Shown: positions 19,328 to 27,670 of the stretch, piece after piece | Numbering within the stretch: position 1 is the stretch's first letter | Layout of the letters: every line of letters starts with the position of its first letter | Notes under the pieces: generated by a model | Databases searched by the model: none | Told to the model about the DNA's origin: nothing | What the model saw: only the letters and a program-made list of their open reading frames with translations | Made by a program: the position numbers and the translations under genes | DNA from: Pseudomonadota bacterium | GTDB taxonomy: Bacteria > Desulfobacterota > Desulfobulbia > Desulfobulbales > Desulfocapsaceae | Direction of reading: 5' to 3' | DNA length: 54,320 nucleotides | Assembly (NCBI GenBank): GCA_018821785.1 | Contig: JAHJLI010000090.1 | Span: 1 to 54,320 of the forward strand

Positions 19328-19490
19328 TAGTTTATATGTGTACTATATAGTGCATAAATGGCTCGACAGGTCAAGTAGTTTATTTCAACAGGAACTCTTG
19401 ATTTACCCAAGGTTCTTTGATACCAAAAGAAGAGACGGTCTGTTATCCCGCATCTTGAGACCGGCAACCACTGAGGAAAAGAAAAGGAGA

Positions 19491-20210
19491 ATGCACGTGC
19501 CATCATATTCCATAACACCTCTTCTTACCGGGGTCCGTAACCCCGATCAGGGGATCATGACCTACCAAAAAGGCTATGGAAAAAGAATTTGGCTACCGAT
19601 TTGGGCTTTTCTCGTGCAGGGTAACGGCCATAATATTCTGGTTGATACCGGGCTCGATGAAAATGAATTGATCACTCCAGCCGGATTTTTAGAAGAGACG
19701 GGGATGGAACCCCAGTCAATCGTTGATTGTCTTGCCGGATTGGGACAAAGTGTAGAAGATATCGATATTGTCATCAACACCCATTTGCATGACGACCACT
19801 GTGGCAATAACGGTTTGTTCACCAAAGCAACTTTTTTCACCCATAAGCTGGAAATTGATTTTTGTCATTCGCCACACCCCATCGATCATCGTTATGACTC
19901 ATATTTTATTGAGGGAGTTGACTTTGTTACAGTTGAAGACGGCCGGGAAATTATTTCCGGTATCTCGGTGATGTATTCACCAGGGCACAGCCCAGGCGGT
20001 CTTTCGGTAAAAGTCGAGACAGGGGAGGGACCGGCCGTCATCACAGGTTTTTGCTGCAATCGGGAAAATTTCCCGGCTAATGGCCCGGCCGTATGTCCGG
20101 GGGTGCATCTTGATGCAATGGCAGCCTGGGACTCAATCCAGAAGGTGAAGGAGCTCGGTGCGATTATTTTGCCCTTGCATGATCTCGGCCTGACAAAAAT
20201 ATCGGCATGA
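19491..20210 (+). CDS. Metallo-beta-lactamase-fold hydrolase, N-acyl homoserine lactonase-like
   Basis: About 239 residues. The zinc motif is His98-x-His100-x-Asp102-His103 (NTHLHDDHCGNNG), and later histidines are in YSPGHSPGG and at ILPLHDLGL. The start region (LVQGNGHNILVDTGLDENE) is typical of AHL-lactonase-type MBL proteins. The usual bridging aspartate would fall in the VITGFCCNRENF stretch, where no Asp is seen and a Cys-Cys pair stands instead. Substrate is unknown; lactonase activity should not be assumed. The ATG at 19491 follows AAGGAG closely. The 51 open codons upstream do not look like protein. Confidence 0.8.
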   Translation: MHVPSYSITPLLTGVRNPDQGIMTYQKGYGKRIWLPIWAFLVQGNGHNILVDTGLDENELITPAGFLEETGMEPQSIVDCLAGLGQSVEDIDIVINTHLHDDHCGNNGLFTKATFFTHKLEIDFCHSPHPIDHRYDSYFIEGVDFVTVEDGREIISGISVMYSPGHSPGGLSVKVETGEGPAVITGFCCNRENFPANGPAVCPGVHLDAMAAWDSIQKVKELGAIILPLHDLGLTKISA

Positions 20211-20230
20211 TATTTGACAAGGAGCACAGG

Positions 20231-20302
20231 ATGTCTGTCGAAGTATCATATGATTTGATTGGTTCTCGGTTGGCAGCGGGGTGGGTTGTTGTAGCCGGAT
20301 GA
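20231..20302 (+). CDS. Possible 23-residue small ORF ahead of the glycosyltransferase
   Basis: An ATG preceded by AAGGAGCACAGG opens a 23-codon frame (MSVEVSYDLIGSRLAAGWVV plus three residues). It ends 10 bp before the TTG start of the glycosyltransferase. The SD is better than that of many full genes here. It could be a leader peptide that couples translation to the next gene, or a decayed gene start. No homologue is recognised. Confidence 0.2.
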   Translation: MSVEVSYDLIGSRLAAGWVVVAG

Positions 20303-20312
20303 GGAACAGAAA

Positions 20313-21026
20313 TTGCCAAAGGTAACTATCATAGTTCCAACACTCAATGAAGAGGCGAATATCGATCTCTTGTTGCAACGGATCTTTCAAGTTCGTCGTT
20401 CCTGCCAAATGGAGTTTGATGTCCTGTTTGTCGATTCGGCTTCAAAAGACCGCACTTGTGAGCGGGTACGAGCATGGCAGGACCGGGAACCGGTGCGATT
20501 GCTCAGTCGGGACACCAACGTCGGTCTTGCCGGCGCGGTAATTGCCGGTGCCGGGATAACTGATGCTCCTTTTGTTGTTGTTATGGATGCTGATCTCAGC
20601 CATCCCCCGGAGGCCATTCCCGATCTCCTTCGACCTCTGCTTGCCGGGACCCACGATATGATTATCGGTAGCCGGTATGTTGCCGGCGGTTCGATGCCTG
20701 ATTGGCCGTTGTCGAGAAAGCTCTCTTCTCGCTTGGCCACCTTCCCGGCCCTCTTTTTTTGCGATGTGCAAGACCCACTGGCCGGATTCTTCGCATTACA
20801 GCGCCGGTGGCTTGTCGAATTGCCCGGCCCTGTGCCGGGATTCAAGATTGGTTTGGCTGTTCTTGCCGAATATGGCCGTGATATGCGGGTAAAGGAGATC
20901 CCCATTGAATTCAGAGAGCGTGATTGCGGTGAATCGAAGATGGATCGTCGGGTAGCTCTCGAATACCTGCAGCAACTGGTTGATCTCACTGTTCAGCGAC
21001 TTAGGCGGAGGAGGCGGAAAGGCTGA
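20313..21026 (+). CDS. Family 2 glycosyltransferase, dolichol-/polyprenol-phosphate mannosyltransferase type
   Basis: This 237-residue protein matches DPM1-like GT2 enzymes that move a sugar from GDP- or UDP-sugar to a polyprenyl phosphate at the membrane face: VTIIVPTLNEEANIDLLLQRI, VDSASKDRT, the MDADLSHPPE metal motif, and IIGSRYVAGGSM with a following P. No C-terminal membrane helices are present, so it is the soluble short form. It starts with TTG after GAGGAAC. A basic tail (RLRRRRRKG) may aid membrane binding. It stands upstream of a convergent fumarase gene. Confidence 0.85.
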   Translation: MPKVTIIVPTLNEEANIDLLLQRIFQVRRSCQMEFDVLFVDSASKDRTCERVRAWQDREPVRLLSRDTNVGLAGAVIAGAGITDAPFVVVMDADLSHPPEAIPDLLRPLLAGTHDMIIGSRYVAGGSMPDWPLSRKLSSRLATFPALFFCDVQDPLAGFFALQRRWLVELPGPVPGFKIGLAVLAEYGRDMRVKEIPIEFRERDCGESKMDRRVALEYLQQLVDLTVQRLRRRRRKG

Positions 21027-21108
21027 GGTGCTCATGAAAGAGTAGGAGTCCAAGCAGGGGAAGAGATGGGGGGAGGCTCGAGCTACACCTTCGAGCATCG
21101 GTAACAAA

Positions 21109-22503
21109 TCAGTCTGATGGATTTTTCCTGCCGCTATCGGCAAGTATTTTTGGGTCAAGCAGGCGTTTCAGGTCTTTCCCGGGAATATCCGTTTGTTCGA
21201 GCGCCACATCGAAAATGGGCCTTTTCTCCTTTAGAGCGATTTTTGCAATTTCTGCGGCACGAAGATAACCAATCAGGGGGTTGAGAGAAGTCACAAGAAT
21301 TGGGTTGAGGGCAAGTGCCTGGGTATAGACTTCATGGTTGAGAGTCATGCCACTGACGGCTTTTTCACCGAGACACCGGGCGCTTCCGGCAAGCAATTCA
21401 ATGGATTCAAGGATTTTTGCGGCGGCCACTGGCAACATAGTGTTGAGTTGAAAATTGCCACCCATGCCGGCCAGGTTGATCGTTGTATCGTTGCCGATCA
21501 CCTGGGCGCAAGCCATACACACCGCCTCCGGGATGACCGGATTGACCTTGGCGGGCATGATACTTGAGCCTGGCTGCAGATTGGGCAGGGATATCTCTCC
21601 AAGTCCGGTTAATGGGCCGGAGTTCATCCAGCGCAGGTCGTTGGCAATTTTGTTTAAGGCAATGGCGCAGGTTTTCATATGGCCCGAAAATTCGACGACA
21701 GTATCGAGGCTGCTGATGCCTTTGTAGAGGGAAAGAGCCTGGGTAAGGGTAAAGGTCGTCAACTTGCTCAGGTGGGTAATGGTCATGGCGGCAAACTGAG
21801 GATGGCAGTTGACACCCGAGCCCACCGCCGTACCCCCCAGCGGAAGCCGTTTGATCCTCGTTAGAGCGTCTTCGGTTCTTTCGACACATTCGTCAAGTTG
21901 TGCCGCCCAGCCCTCCATTTCAGCCTGTAATCGTATCGGCAGGGCGTCCATGAGGTGGGTTCGGCCGGTCTTCACTACATCTACATGGGCAGCCCCGAAG
22001 GCCCGGATTATCTGGGCAAGATACTTAAGGGCCGGGAGCAGTGAATTGGTTGCTGCAATAGCAGCCGACAAATGTATAGCGGCAGGAATGACGTCGTTGC
22101 TGCTCTGGCTCAGATTGACATGATCGTTGGCTGAGAGTTCTACACCTTTTTGGCGGACAAGGCCGACAATAACCTCATTGACATTCATGTTGCTGCTGGT
22201 TCCGGAGCCGGTCTGGTAGATTGATACCGGAAACTGATCAATCGGACGGGTAACCAGCAACTCCTTTACAGCATCTTCTATGAGCTGGGCATGATCGCCT
22301 GGTAATAGGCCGAGTTTGCCGTTGGTTGTTGCTGCTGCGGCCTTTATCAGCAATATTGCCTCAATAAAATTCCAGGGGAGGGGTTGGGCAGAGATGGTAA
22401 AGTTGCGGATGGCGCGCTCGGTCTGAGCCCCGTAGAGAGCTTGTAGGGGCACCTGTATTTCGCCCATGCTGTCTCTTTCTGTTCGATATTTTGGTTTGGG
22501 CAT
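21109..22503 (-). CDS. fumC: Class II fumarate hydratase
   Basis: FumC reversibly hydrates fumarate to malate in the central metabolism of the cytoplasm. The 464 residues are the usual length, with DSMGEIQVP, YQTGSGTSSNMN (near 97-106), the HVNLSQSSND loop and TGRTHLMDA. The mobile signature loop is PGSSIMPAKVNPV (311-323). Fumarases often have MPGKVNP here, and MPAKVNPV also occurs in aspartases; the rest of the protein is clearly fumarase-like, so aspartase is a less likely alternative. An iron-independent fumarase would suit the oxygen-defence genes next door. It is probably monocistronic. Confidence 0.88.
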   Translation of the reverse strand: MPKPKYRTERDSMGEIQVPLQALYGAQTERAIRNFTISAQPLPWNFIEAILLIKAAAATTNGKLGLLPGDHAQLIEDAVKELLVTRPIDQFPVSIYQTGSGTSSNMNVNEVIVGLVRQKGVELSANDHVNLSQSSNDVIPAAIHLSAAIAATNSLLPALKYLAQIIRAFGAAHVDVVKTGRTHLMDALPIRLQAEMEGWAAQLDECVERTEDALTRIKRLPLGGTAVGSGVNCHPQFAAMTITHLSKLTTFTLTQALSLYKGISSLDTVVEFSGHMKTCAIALNKIANDLRWMNSGPLTGLGEISLPNLQPGSSIMPAKVNPVIPEAVCMACAQVIGNDTTINLAGMGGNFQLNTMLPVAAAKILESIELLAGSARCLGEKAVSGMTLNHEVYTQALALNPILVTSLNPLIGYLRAAEIAKIALKEKRPIFDVALEQTDIPGKDLKRLLDPKILADSGRKNPSD

Positions 22504-22642
22504 GGTCTCAACCTCCGCTACCTTTTGATCAGCAACACTCCAGGATTCTTCTCTGCATCAAACTATACCGCAGGATGGACACTGTCAAGGGTCGGTTGAG
22601 GAGTGAGTGGAGAACGAGAAAACAAGGTGGGGCGGGGATTTG

Positions 22643-22679
22643 TGCCCTGTTGATCAGAAGGTTTCCGGTCAACAGGGCA
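22643..22679 (-). terminator. Terminator hairpin after desulfoferrodoxin
   Basis: TGCCCTGTTGA (22643-22653) pairs perfectly with TCAACAGGGCA (22669-22679) around a 15-nt loop, just past the stop of the minus-strand desulfoferrodoxin gene. No long T-run follows, so it may also protect the message end. Confidence 0.6.
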
Positions 22680-22688
22680 GGGGAAGAA

Positions 22689-23063
22689 TTATTTCTTCCA
22701 AAGACCGTGCAGATTACAGTAGGCGCGAGCGGTGACTCCGTCGGCTGCAACCGGGAAAAATGCCGCAGGCTTGTCGGACGGGGAGAGGAACTGCCGATAT
22801 ACCAGATCACCGGCAATGAGTTCAATCCATTCGATGAAGTGGGCGTCGGTCATCGGATGATCGACGGTTCCCACGGTAACCTGCCAGCCACCGTCTTTTT
22901 TGGTGAGTGCAGGGACGTGTTTTTCCACAGCGGCATCCGTAGTATTTTCAGCTTGCATGGTCATCTGCTGGCCGCAGCACATCATTTCAGCACCACCGGC
23001 AGTAAGAACCTCAGCAATGTTTCCGCAAATGTCACATTTGTAAACAGCCATTTTTTTCGCCAT
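22689..23063 (-). CDS. dfx: Desulfoferrodoxin (2Fe superoxide reductase)
   Basis: Reduces superoxide to hydrogen peroxide without making oxygen, with electrons from rubredoxin, in the cytoplasm of anaerobes. The 124 residues hold both iron sites. Centre I is a desulforedoxin domain with Cys10, Cys13, Cys29 and Cys30 (CDIC and the adjacent CC pair). Centre II is the catalytic Fe(His)4Cys site: EKH (His49), HPMTDAH (His69, His75) and YCNLH (Cys116, His119). Glu47 and Lys48 next to His49 are the usual catalytic residues. The likely electron donor rubredoxin is encoded at 32569. It is monocistronic. Confidence 0.95.
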   Translation of the reverse strand: MAKKMAVYKCDICGNIAEVLTAGGAEMMCCGQQMTMQAENTTDAAVEKHVPALTKKDGGWQVTVGTVDHPMTDAHFIEWIELIAGDLVYRQFLSPSDKPAAFFPVAADGVTARAYCNLHGLWKK

Positions 23064-23505
23064 TCGTTTTCCTCCAGGTATATGGTTGGTGTTCTGTTGC
23101 TTTGTAAGCGTTCTCCGGTATATTCCGCAGGAGCAAAAGTCAGTATTCTCAATAAACCCTTGGAAGAGACCTAACGCATTTCTCCTAACTTCACCCGCCT
23201 AAGGTAATCACATATGTTAATGCCTGCAATTTTTTAAGTCAAAAAAAGAGATAAATTCTCATTAGCATTATTTAAGCCATGAAACAGCTATGAAGATCCT
23301 TTTCTTGCGAGGTAGAGTGTGCTACTCTTTCTAATTAAACCAAACCCTTCCCCGGTCAGACTTCGCAAAGAAATGGGATGACCAATGTTGTTGTTTTTTC
23401 TGGGATACTGGGCTTTATTAGTAGTCCAGAAGCTCATCAGGATGGCAATGCAAGACGGTTGGGGATAGAAGATTGAAGAATTCAACCCAAGGAGACGATG
23501 AGAAA
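23064..23505. other. 442-bp intergenic region between divergent desulfoferrodoxin and DOMON genes
   Basis: No convincing gene. An open frame on the minus strand (23288-23485) has unnatural composition and no SD. On the minus strand an AT-rich stretch at 23251-23275 has a Fur-like core (see separate entry). Promoters for both flanking genes presumably lie here. Confidence 0.5.
23251..23271. promoter_or_regulatory. Possible Fur-type operator
   Basis: The minus strand reads AATGCTAATGAGAAT, which resembles the TAATGAGAAT half of Fur boxes, in an AT-rich region between desulfoferrodoxin and the DOMON gene. The match is partial and PerR- or Fur-like sites in this group are not well known to me, so this is a hint only. 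Confidence 0.22.
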
Positions 23506-24051
23506 ATGAAAAATGTTATAAAAGTAATAGTCGGTGTTGGTCTGCTGTTGTGTGGAATGGTAACAGGTCTTCAGGCAGGGCAGTATGATTATGAGGTGAA
23601 GGATAAAAACATTTCCTTTGCCTGGAAGGTTGATGGTGACAAGTTGGCAATAAAATTGTCGGCGAAAACCGAGGGTTGGGTTGGGATCGGTTTTAACCCA
23701 AGCAAGGATATGAAGGATGCCAACTTCATTCTTGGTTATGTAAAAGACGGAGAAGCAAAGATCTCCGATGAATTCGGCGATTCCGAAAGCTCCCATTCCC
23801 TCGACGAGAAACTTGGCGGCACCACTGATGTAACCCTGGTGGGTGGAACCGAAGCAGGTGGTATGACCACAGTTGAGTTCACCATGCCACTGAAACCTAC
23901 AGACAAGCATGATAGTGTTATGAATGTCAATGGTGACACCATTGTTTTACTCGCTTATGGTGCCGGTCGCGATAGTTTCAAAACGAAACACACCTATCGA
24001 ACCACCTTGAAAGTGAATCTCGGCACAGGCGCCTCGCAGAAGGCGAACTGA
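23506..24051 (+). CDS. Secreted DOMON domain protein (possible haem b or sugar binder)
   Basis: About 181 residues: a Sec signal peptide (MKNVIKVIVGVGLLLCGMVTGLQAG) and a single DOMON beta-sandwich (ISFAWKVDGDKLAIKLSAKTEGWVGIGFNPS to HTYRTTLKV). In DOMON cytochromes the haem b ligands are a Met and a His; candidates are the Met in KDMKDANF and the His in KHTYR, so a periplasmic b-type electron carrier is possible. An SD (AAGGAG) lies before the ATG at 23506; a TTG 33 bp upstream is less likely. It precedes the SCO gene by 13 bp in the oxidase cluster, which fits an electron-transfer role but does not show it. Confidence 0.75.
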   Translation: MKNVIKVIVGVGLLLCGMVTGLQAGQYDYEVKDKNISFAWKVDGDKLAIKLSAKTEGWVGIGFNPSKDMKDANFILGYVKDGEAKISDEFGDSESSHSLDEKLGGTTDVTLVGGTEAGGMTTVEFTMPLKPTDKHDSVMNVNGDTIVLLAYGAGRDSFKTKHTYRTTLKVNLGTGASQKAN

Positions 24052-24064
24052 TCGGAGATTTGCC

Positions 24065-24934
24065 GTGACCCATTTAGCCAAAATATCTACCATTTTCTTT
24101 CTCATATATCTGGCGATGGGGGCTATGCACCTGAGCTTTGCGAAAGGTGAAGGTCCGGGGATTTTGGAAGAAACCAAGCAGGTTCTGAGCGGCAAAGAAA
24201 GTGACGATGCTTCCCAATGGATAACTGATAAAACAGGGCAGTATCTGCCTCTTGATCTGCAGTTTGTCGATGAGGCGGGGCTTTCTGTTCGGCTGGGTGA
24301 TATTATCGATCGGCCGACGATCCTGCTGCCGATCTATTTTTTTTGCCCGAATATTTGCAGTAGAAATCTAGCTAATCTGGCTGTTGCCATGAATAGCCTC
24401 AGTGCTAAGCCTGGCAAGGATTATCGGGTGATCGCACTCAGCTTTAATGATGCTGAAGGTTATAAGGATGCGGCTGCCGCGAAAAACAACTACCTGAAGA
24501 TTTTGCCTGATGATTTTCCCGCCGGTGAATGGCGGTTTCTCACCGGAAACAGTGAGGCTATCAAAGCCGCAACCGATGCAGTGGGTTTTCGTTTTCAAAA
24601 AGTCGATGATGAAACTTTTATTCACCCGGCAGCACTCATGGCCCTAGCCGCAGATGGCAGGATCATTCGATATGTGTACGGTTCCTTTCTCGCCGGAGAT
24701 ATAGATCTGGCTATATCCGCTGCGGCAGCGGGAACGCCGGTAATGGCTGTGAGACGATTGCTCGGCTTTTGTTTCAACTATGATCCGCACGGCAAAACAT
24801 CAGTATTTCAGACGGTTAAAATTGTCGTGCTCTTGGTTTTCGGCGTGGCGCTGGTTCTTTTTATTCTTTATTTCAAACGAAAAGGTCGAGAGACCAAGAA
24901 GGCCTTGGAGGCTGAAGGCAGCATTAGGAAGTAG
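24065..24934 (+). CDS. SCO1/SenC family copper-binding assembly factor for cytochrome oxidase
   Basis: A 289-residue membrane-anchored thioredoxin-fold protein. The copper/thiol motif is Cys94-P-N-I-Cys98 (FFCPNICSRN), with the partner His187 in FIHPAALMAL; an N-terminal signal segment (STIFFLIYLAMGAMHLSF) exports it. A C-terminal helix (VVLLVFGVALVLFILYF) followed by basic residues anchors it. SCO proteins load or reduce the CuA centre of cytochrome oxidase subunit II, which is encoded 2.7 kb downstream and keeps all its CuA ligands. The start is GTG, with GGAG upstream. It is probably co-transcribed with the DOMON gene. Confidence 0.9.
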   Translation: MTHLAKISTIFFLIYLAMGAMHLSFAKGEGPGILEETKQVLSGKESDDASQWITDKTGQYLPLDLQFVDEAGLSVRLGDIIDRPTILLPIYFFCPNICSRNLANLAVAMNSLSAKPGKDYRVIALSFNDAEGYKDAAAAKNNYLKILPDDFPAGEWRFLTGNSEAIKAATDAVGFRFQKVDDETFIHPAALMALAADGRIIRYVYGSFLAGDIDLAISAAAAGTPVMAVRRLLGFCFNYDPHGKTSVFQTVKIVVLLVFGVALVLFILYFKRKGRETKKALEAEGSIRK

Positions 24935-24989
24935 CAAATAAGCCGTTGTAAAAAAATAACATGGCCGAAGAAATGCTTAGAACGGCATA

Positions 24990-25042
24990 AGGAGCCGTAA
25001 GGAAATGGTTATAAATGGCCTAGTTATTTCCTGACGGCTCCT
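24990..25042 (+). promoter_or_regulatory. Long hairpin upstream of cytochrome oxidase subunit I
   Basis: AGGAGCCGTAAGGAAAT (24990-25006) pairs with ATTTCCTGACGGCTCCT (25026-25042) with a single mismatch over 17 positions, around a 19-nt loop. It lies between the SCO gene and the ATG of ctaD at 25097. No T-run follows, so it is not an ordinary terminator; it could be a message-stabilising or regulatory structure or a protein-binding inverted repeat. Confidence 0.6.
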
Positions 25043-25096
25043 AAGCTTTAAACGAACAGGATATTGCGTAACTGCTCCCAAACAGGATATGACATC

Positions 25097-26728
25097 ATGA
25101 CTGCGACACCATCCTTTTATCATCAATCCGCTCCGCCAGGCCTTACCGGTATAAAGGCCTGGCTTTTGACCCACGACCACAAGCGGCTGGGGTTGATGTA
25201 TCTTGGCGCTGTTTTTTTCTGGTTTGTCCTCGCCATGATTCTCGGGCTATTGCTGAGGACTGAGTTGATGAGCCAGGGCCGGACTATAATGGGTTCCGGG
25301 ATGTATAACTCAATGTTCACCCTGCACGGGGTGATCATGATTTTTCTCTTTGTGATTCCGGCTATTCCGGCAATTTTCGGCAATTTTTTTCTGCCCATCC
25401 AGTTGGGGACCGACGACGTTTTCTTTCCTCGTCTCAATCTTTTCAGTTGGTATCTGTTCATGTTCGGCGGCCTGTTTGCCATCATTTCGCTGTTTGCCGG
25501 AGATGGTTTTCCCGATACCGGCTGGACCTTCTACGTACCATTCAGCGTTCAGAACAGTAAAAATGTCGGACTCACCGTTACCGCTGCCTTTATCCTCGGC
25601 ATGTCGTCGATGCTTACCGGGCTGAATTTCGTCACCACTTTTCACCGCATGCGCGATAAGAGAATGGGGTTGATGCAGATCCCACTTTTCACTTGGTCTT
25701 TGTATGCCACCGCCTGGGTGCAGATTCTTGCCACCCCGGTAATTTCCATCACCTTTGTGCTGGTAGTGCTTGAGCGCTTCCTGTCCATCGGACTGTTTGA
25801 TCCGGCAAAGGGTGGCGACCCTATCCTGTACCAGCACCTGTTCTGGATGTATTCCCATCCGGCGGTATACATCATGATCCTGCCTGGTATGGGGGTCATC
25901 TCCGAAATCATCCCGGTCTTTTCAAGAAAATCTATTTTTGGCTATAAGGCCATTGTCTGGTCGTCGATGGCTATTGCTATTGCCGGGTCCCTGGTCTGGG
26001 CGCATCACATGTATACCAGCGGCATGAGTGATGTTTCGGTGTTTGTTTTCTCCCTTTTAACATTTCTGGTGGCCATACCTTCCGCCGTCAAGGTTTTTTC
26101 CTGGGTTGCAACCATGTATAAAGGATCGATTGAGATGACTCCGCCGCTCCTTCTGGCGCTGATGTTTATTTATCTCTTCAGCGTCGGCGGCCTCACCGGA
26201 CTTGTGCTGGGTGCTGTCGGTACCGACATCCATGTTCATGACACCCATTTTGTTGTTTCGCATTTTCATTTTGTCATGTTCGGCGGCACCGGTTTCGCTT
26301 TTTTTGCGGCCCTCCATTATTGGTGGCCGAAGATGTTCGGAATCATGTATTCCTTTAAAGCAGCCTATGTCGGCGCCGTCTTAACCTGTGTCGGATTTCT
26401 CTTTCATTACGTCCCTATGCTTATTCTTGGAATGCAGGGTATGCCGCGACGGTACTATGATTATCTTCCGCAATATGAGACCGGCAATTTCCTGGCGGGT
26501 TTTGGCGGATATGTGATGTGCCTCGGGATTGTCATCATGTTTGTCAATTTGCTTAGGAGTTTTCGTCAAAAGGTCCCGGCACCCGCCGATCCTTGGGGTG
26601 GTACCACACTCGAATGGAAGATACCCTCTCCGCCACCGGTGCATAACTTCATCGAAAAACCGCAGATTATGGACTTTCCCTATGATTTTAAAGGGGTAGT
26701 GGAACAATCTCAACAAAATGATCGGTGA
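25097..26728 (+). CDS. ctaD: Cytochrome c oxidase subunit I (haem-copper oxidase, A2 type)
   Basis: The 543-residue catalytic subunit reduces oxygen to water and pumps protons in the cytoplasmic membrane. It has about 12 helices. The ligands are a haem a His in HGVIM (early), a CuB His cross-linked to Tyr in YSHPAVY, the CuB pair HH in VWAHHMYTSG, and haem His in HVHDTHFVVSHFHFVMFGG. The helix-6 glutamate of A1 oxidases (GHPEVY) is replaced by Tyr-Ser (YSHPAVY), the mark of the A2 subfamily. The D-channel entry (GTDDVFFPRLN) is kept. The ATG at 25097 is chosen over an upstream TTG. The stop codon's downstream neighbour, subunit III, starts 9 bp later. Confidence 0.95.
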   Translation: MTATPSFYHQSAPPGLTGIKAWLLTHDHKRLGLMYLGAVFFWFVLAMILGLLLRTELMSQGRTIMGSGMYNSMFTLHGVIMIFLFVIPAIPAIFGNFFLPIQLGTDDVFFPRLNLFSWYLFMFGGLFAIISLFAGDGFPDTGWTFYVPFSVQNSKNVGLTVTAAFILGMSSMLTGLNFVTTFHRMRDKRMGLMQIPLFTWSLYATAWVQILATPVISITFVLVVLERFLSIGLFDPAKGGDPILYQHLFWMYSHPAVYIMILPGMGVISEIIPVFSRKSIFGYKAIVWSSMAIAIAGSLVWAHHMYTSGMSDVSVFVFSLLTFLVAIPSAVKVFSWVATMYKGSIEMTPPLLLALMFIYLFSVGGLTGLVLGAVGTDIHVHDTHFVVSHFHFVMFGGTGFAFFAALHYWWPKMFGIMYSFKAAYVGAVLTCVGFLFHYVPMLILGMQGMPRRYYDYLPQYETGNFLAGFGGYVMCLGIVIMFVNLLRSFRQKVPAPADPWGGTTLEWKIPSPPPVHNFIEKPQIMDFPYDFKGVVEQSQQNDR

Positions 26729-26736
26729 GGGGAACT

Positions 26737-27333
26737 ATGCGTGCTGAGATAGACAGAGTTGGAATAAAGATAGGCATGTGGTTGTTTCTCTATTCAGAGA
26801 TAGTTCTTTTTGGCGGTTTGTTTGTGCTCTACGCCGCCTATTTTCACAAACATCCCGAATCGTTTGCTGTGGGTGGTAAGGAGTTGGATAGGGTGATCGG
26901 GGCGGTAAACACTGTAGTGTTGCTGGTTTCCAGTTTCACGGTCGCCGCTTCCATCACCGCCATCCAGAAAGGCTCCCGAAAGCTGACCATTGGATTACTT
27001 GTTTTTTCGATTACTTGTGGGTTCGTTTTTCTAGTGAACAAGTATTTCGAGTGGGGTACCAAGATCCATCACGACATTTACCCCAATTCGGAAACACTGG
27101 TGAATGGCGAGCCTGGGCTGAATATATTTTTCGGTCTGTACTACGTGATCACAGGCCTGCATGGCCTGCACGTCATTATCGGCATGATACTCCTTTCCAT
27201 AAGCCTTGTACTGGTGTTGGCTGGAAAAATTGATGGCTCCAGGTTTTCCATGCTCGATAACTCCGGGCTTTACTGGCATCTGGTTGATCTCATTTGGATA
27301 TTTGTCTTTCCTTTGTTTTATCTGGTATTGTAA
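26737..27333 (+). CDS. ctaE: Cytochrome c oxidase subunit III
   Basis: This 198-residue protein has five membrane helices, corresponding to the short form of subunit III found with A2 and quinol oxidases. Family motifs are KIGMWLFLYSEIVLFGGLF near the start and GLHGLHVIIGMILL with YWHLVDLIWIFVFPLFYL near the end. It stabilises subunit I and supports proton uptake. An ATG at 26737 with GAGGGG upstream is preferred to the GTG that overlaps the ctaD stop. It is the second gene of the oxidase operon. Confidence 0.93.
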   Translation: MRAEIDRVGIKIGMWLFLYSEIVLFGGLFVLYAAYFHKHPESFAVGGKELDRVIGAVNTVVLLVSSFTVAASITAIQKGSRKLTIGLLVFSITCGFVFLVNKYFEWGTKIHHDIYPNSETLVNGEPGLNIFFGLYYVITGLHGLHVIIGMILLSISLVLVLAGKIDGSRFSMLDNSGLYWHLVDLIWIFVFPLFYLVL

Positions 27334-27367
27334 GACGAGATAAAAATACATAGTGGAGAAAGTGAAC

Positions 27368-27655
27368 GTGGACAATCAAGATACAGGGCATATTCTGAGC
27401 TATTCCCAGCTCGCCGTTGTTTTAGTAATCTTGTTGGCACTGACCGGGGTCACCGTCGGAGTTTCCTATATTCATATGGGATTTTTCAACGTCCCCGTGG
27501 CCCTTGCCGTCGCCTGTCTCAAGGTGACCTTTGTGTTACTGTTTTTTATGCACCTTAAATATGAAGGCCGGGTCATTGTCCTGTCTTTTCTCAGCACGAT
27601 AACCTTCCTTATAATCATGATTGGCTTCACATTCTGGGATGTGGCTTTCAGGTAA
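27368..27655 (+). CDS. ctaF: Cytochrome c oxidase subunit IV, prokaryotic
   Basis: A small protein of 95-100 residues with three membrane helices (YSQLAVVLVILLALTGVTVGV, FNVPVALAVACLKVTFVLLFFMHL, VLSFLSTITFLIIMIGFTFWDVAF). It carries the COX4 prokaryotic motif FMHLKYE between helices two and three. It is a small accessory subunit of oxidases of this type. Three GTG codons (27353, 27362, 27368) could start it. GGAG stands 8 nt before the last one, which I prefer. It sits between subunits III and II. Confidence 0.88.
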   Translation: MDNQDTGHILSYSQLAVVLVILLALTGVTVGVSYIHMGFFNVPVALAVACLKVTFVLLFFMHLKYEGRVIVLSFLSTITFLIIMIGFTFWDVAFR

Positions 27656-27670
27656 AAGGCGGAGACATTT

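Noticed and set aside
19338..19490. N-terminal extension of the MBL-fold protein
   Set aside because: The first 51 codons derive from DNA next to the repeat element and do not resemble the family; the ATG at 19491 has an AGGAG.
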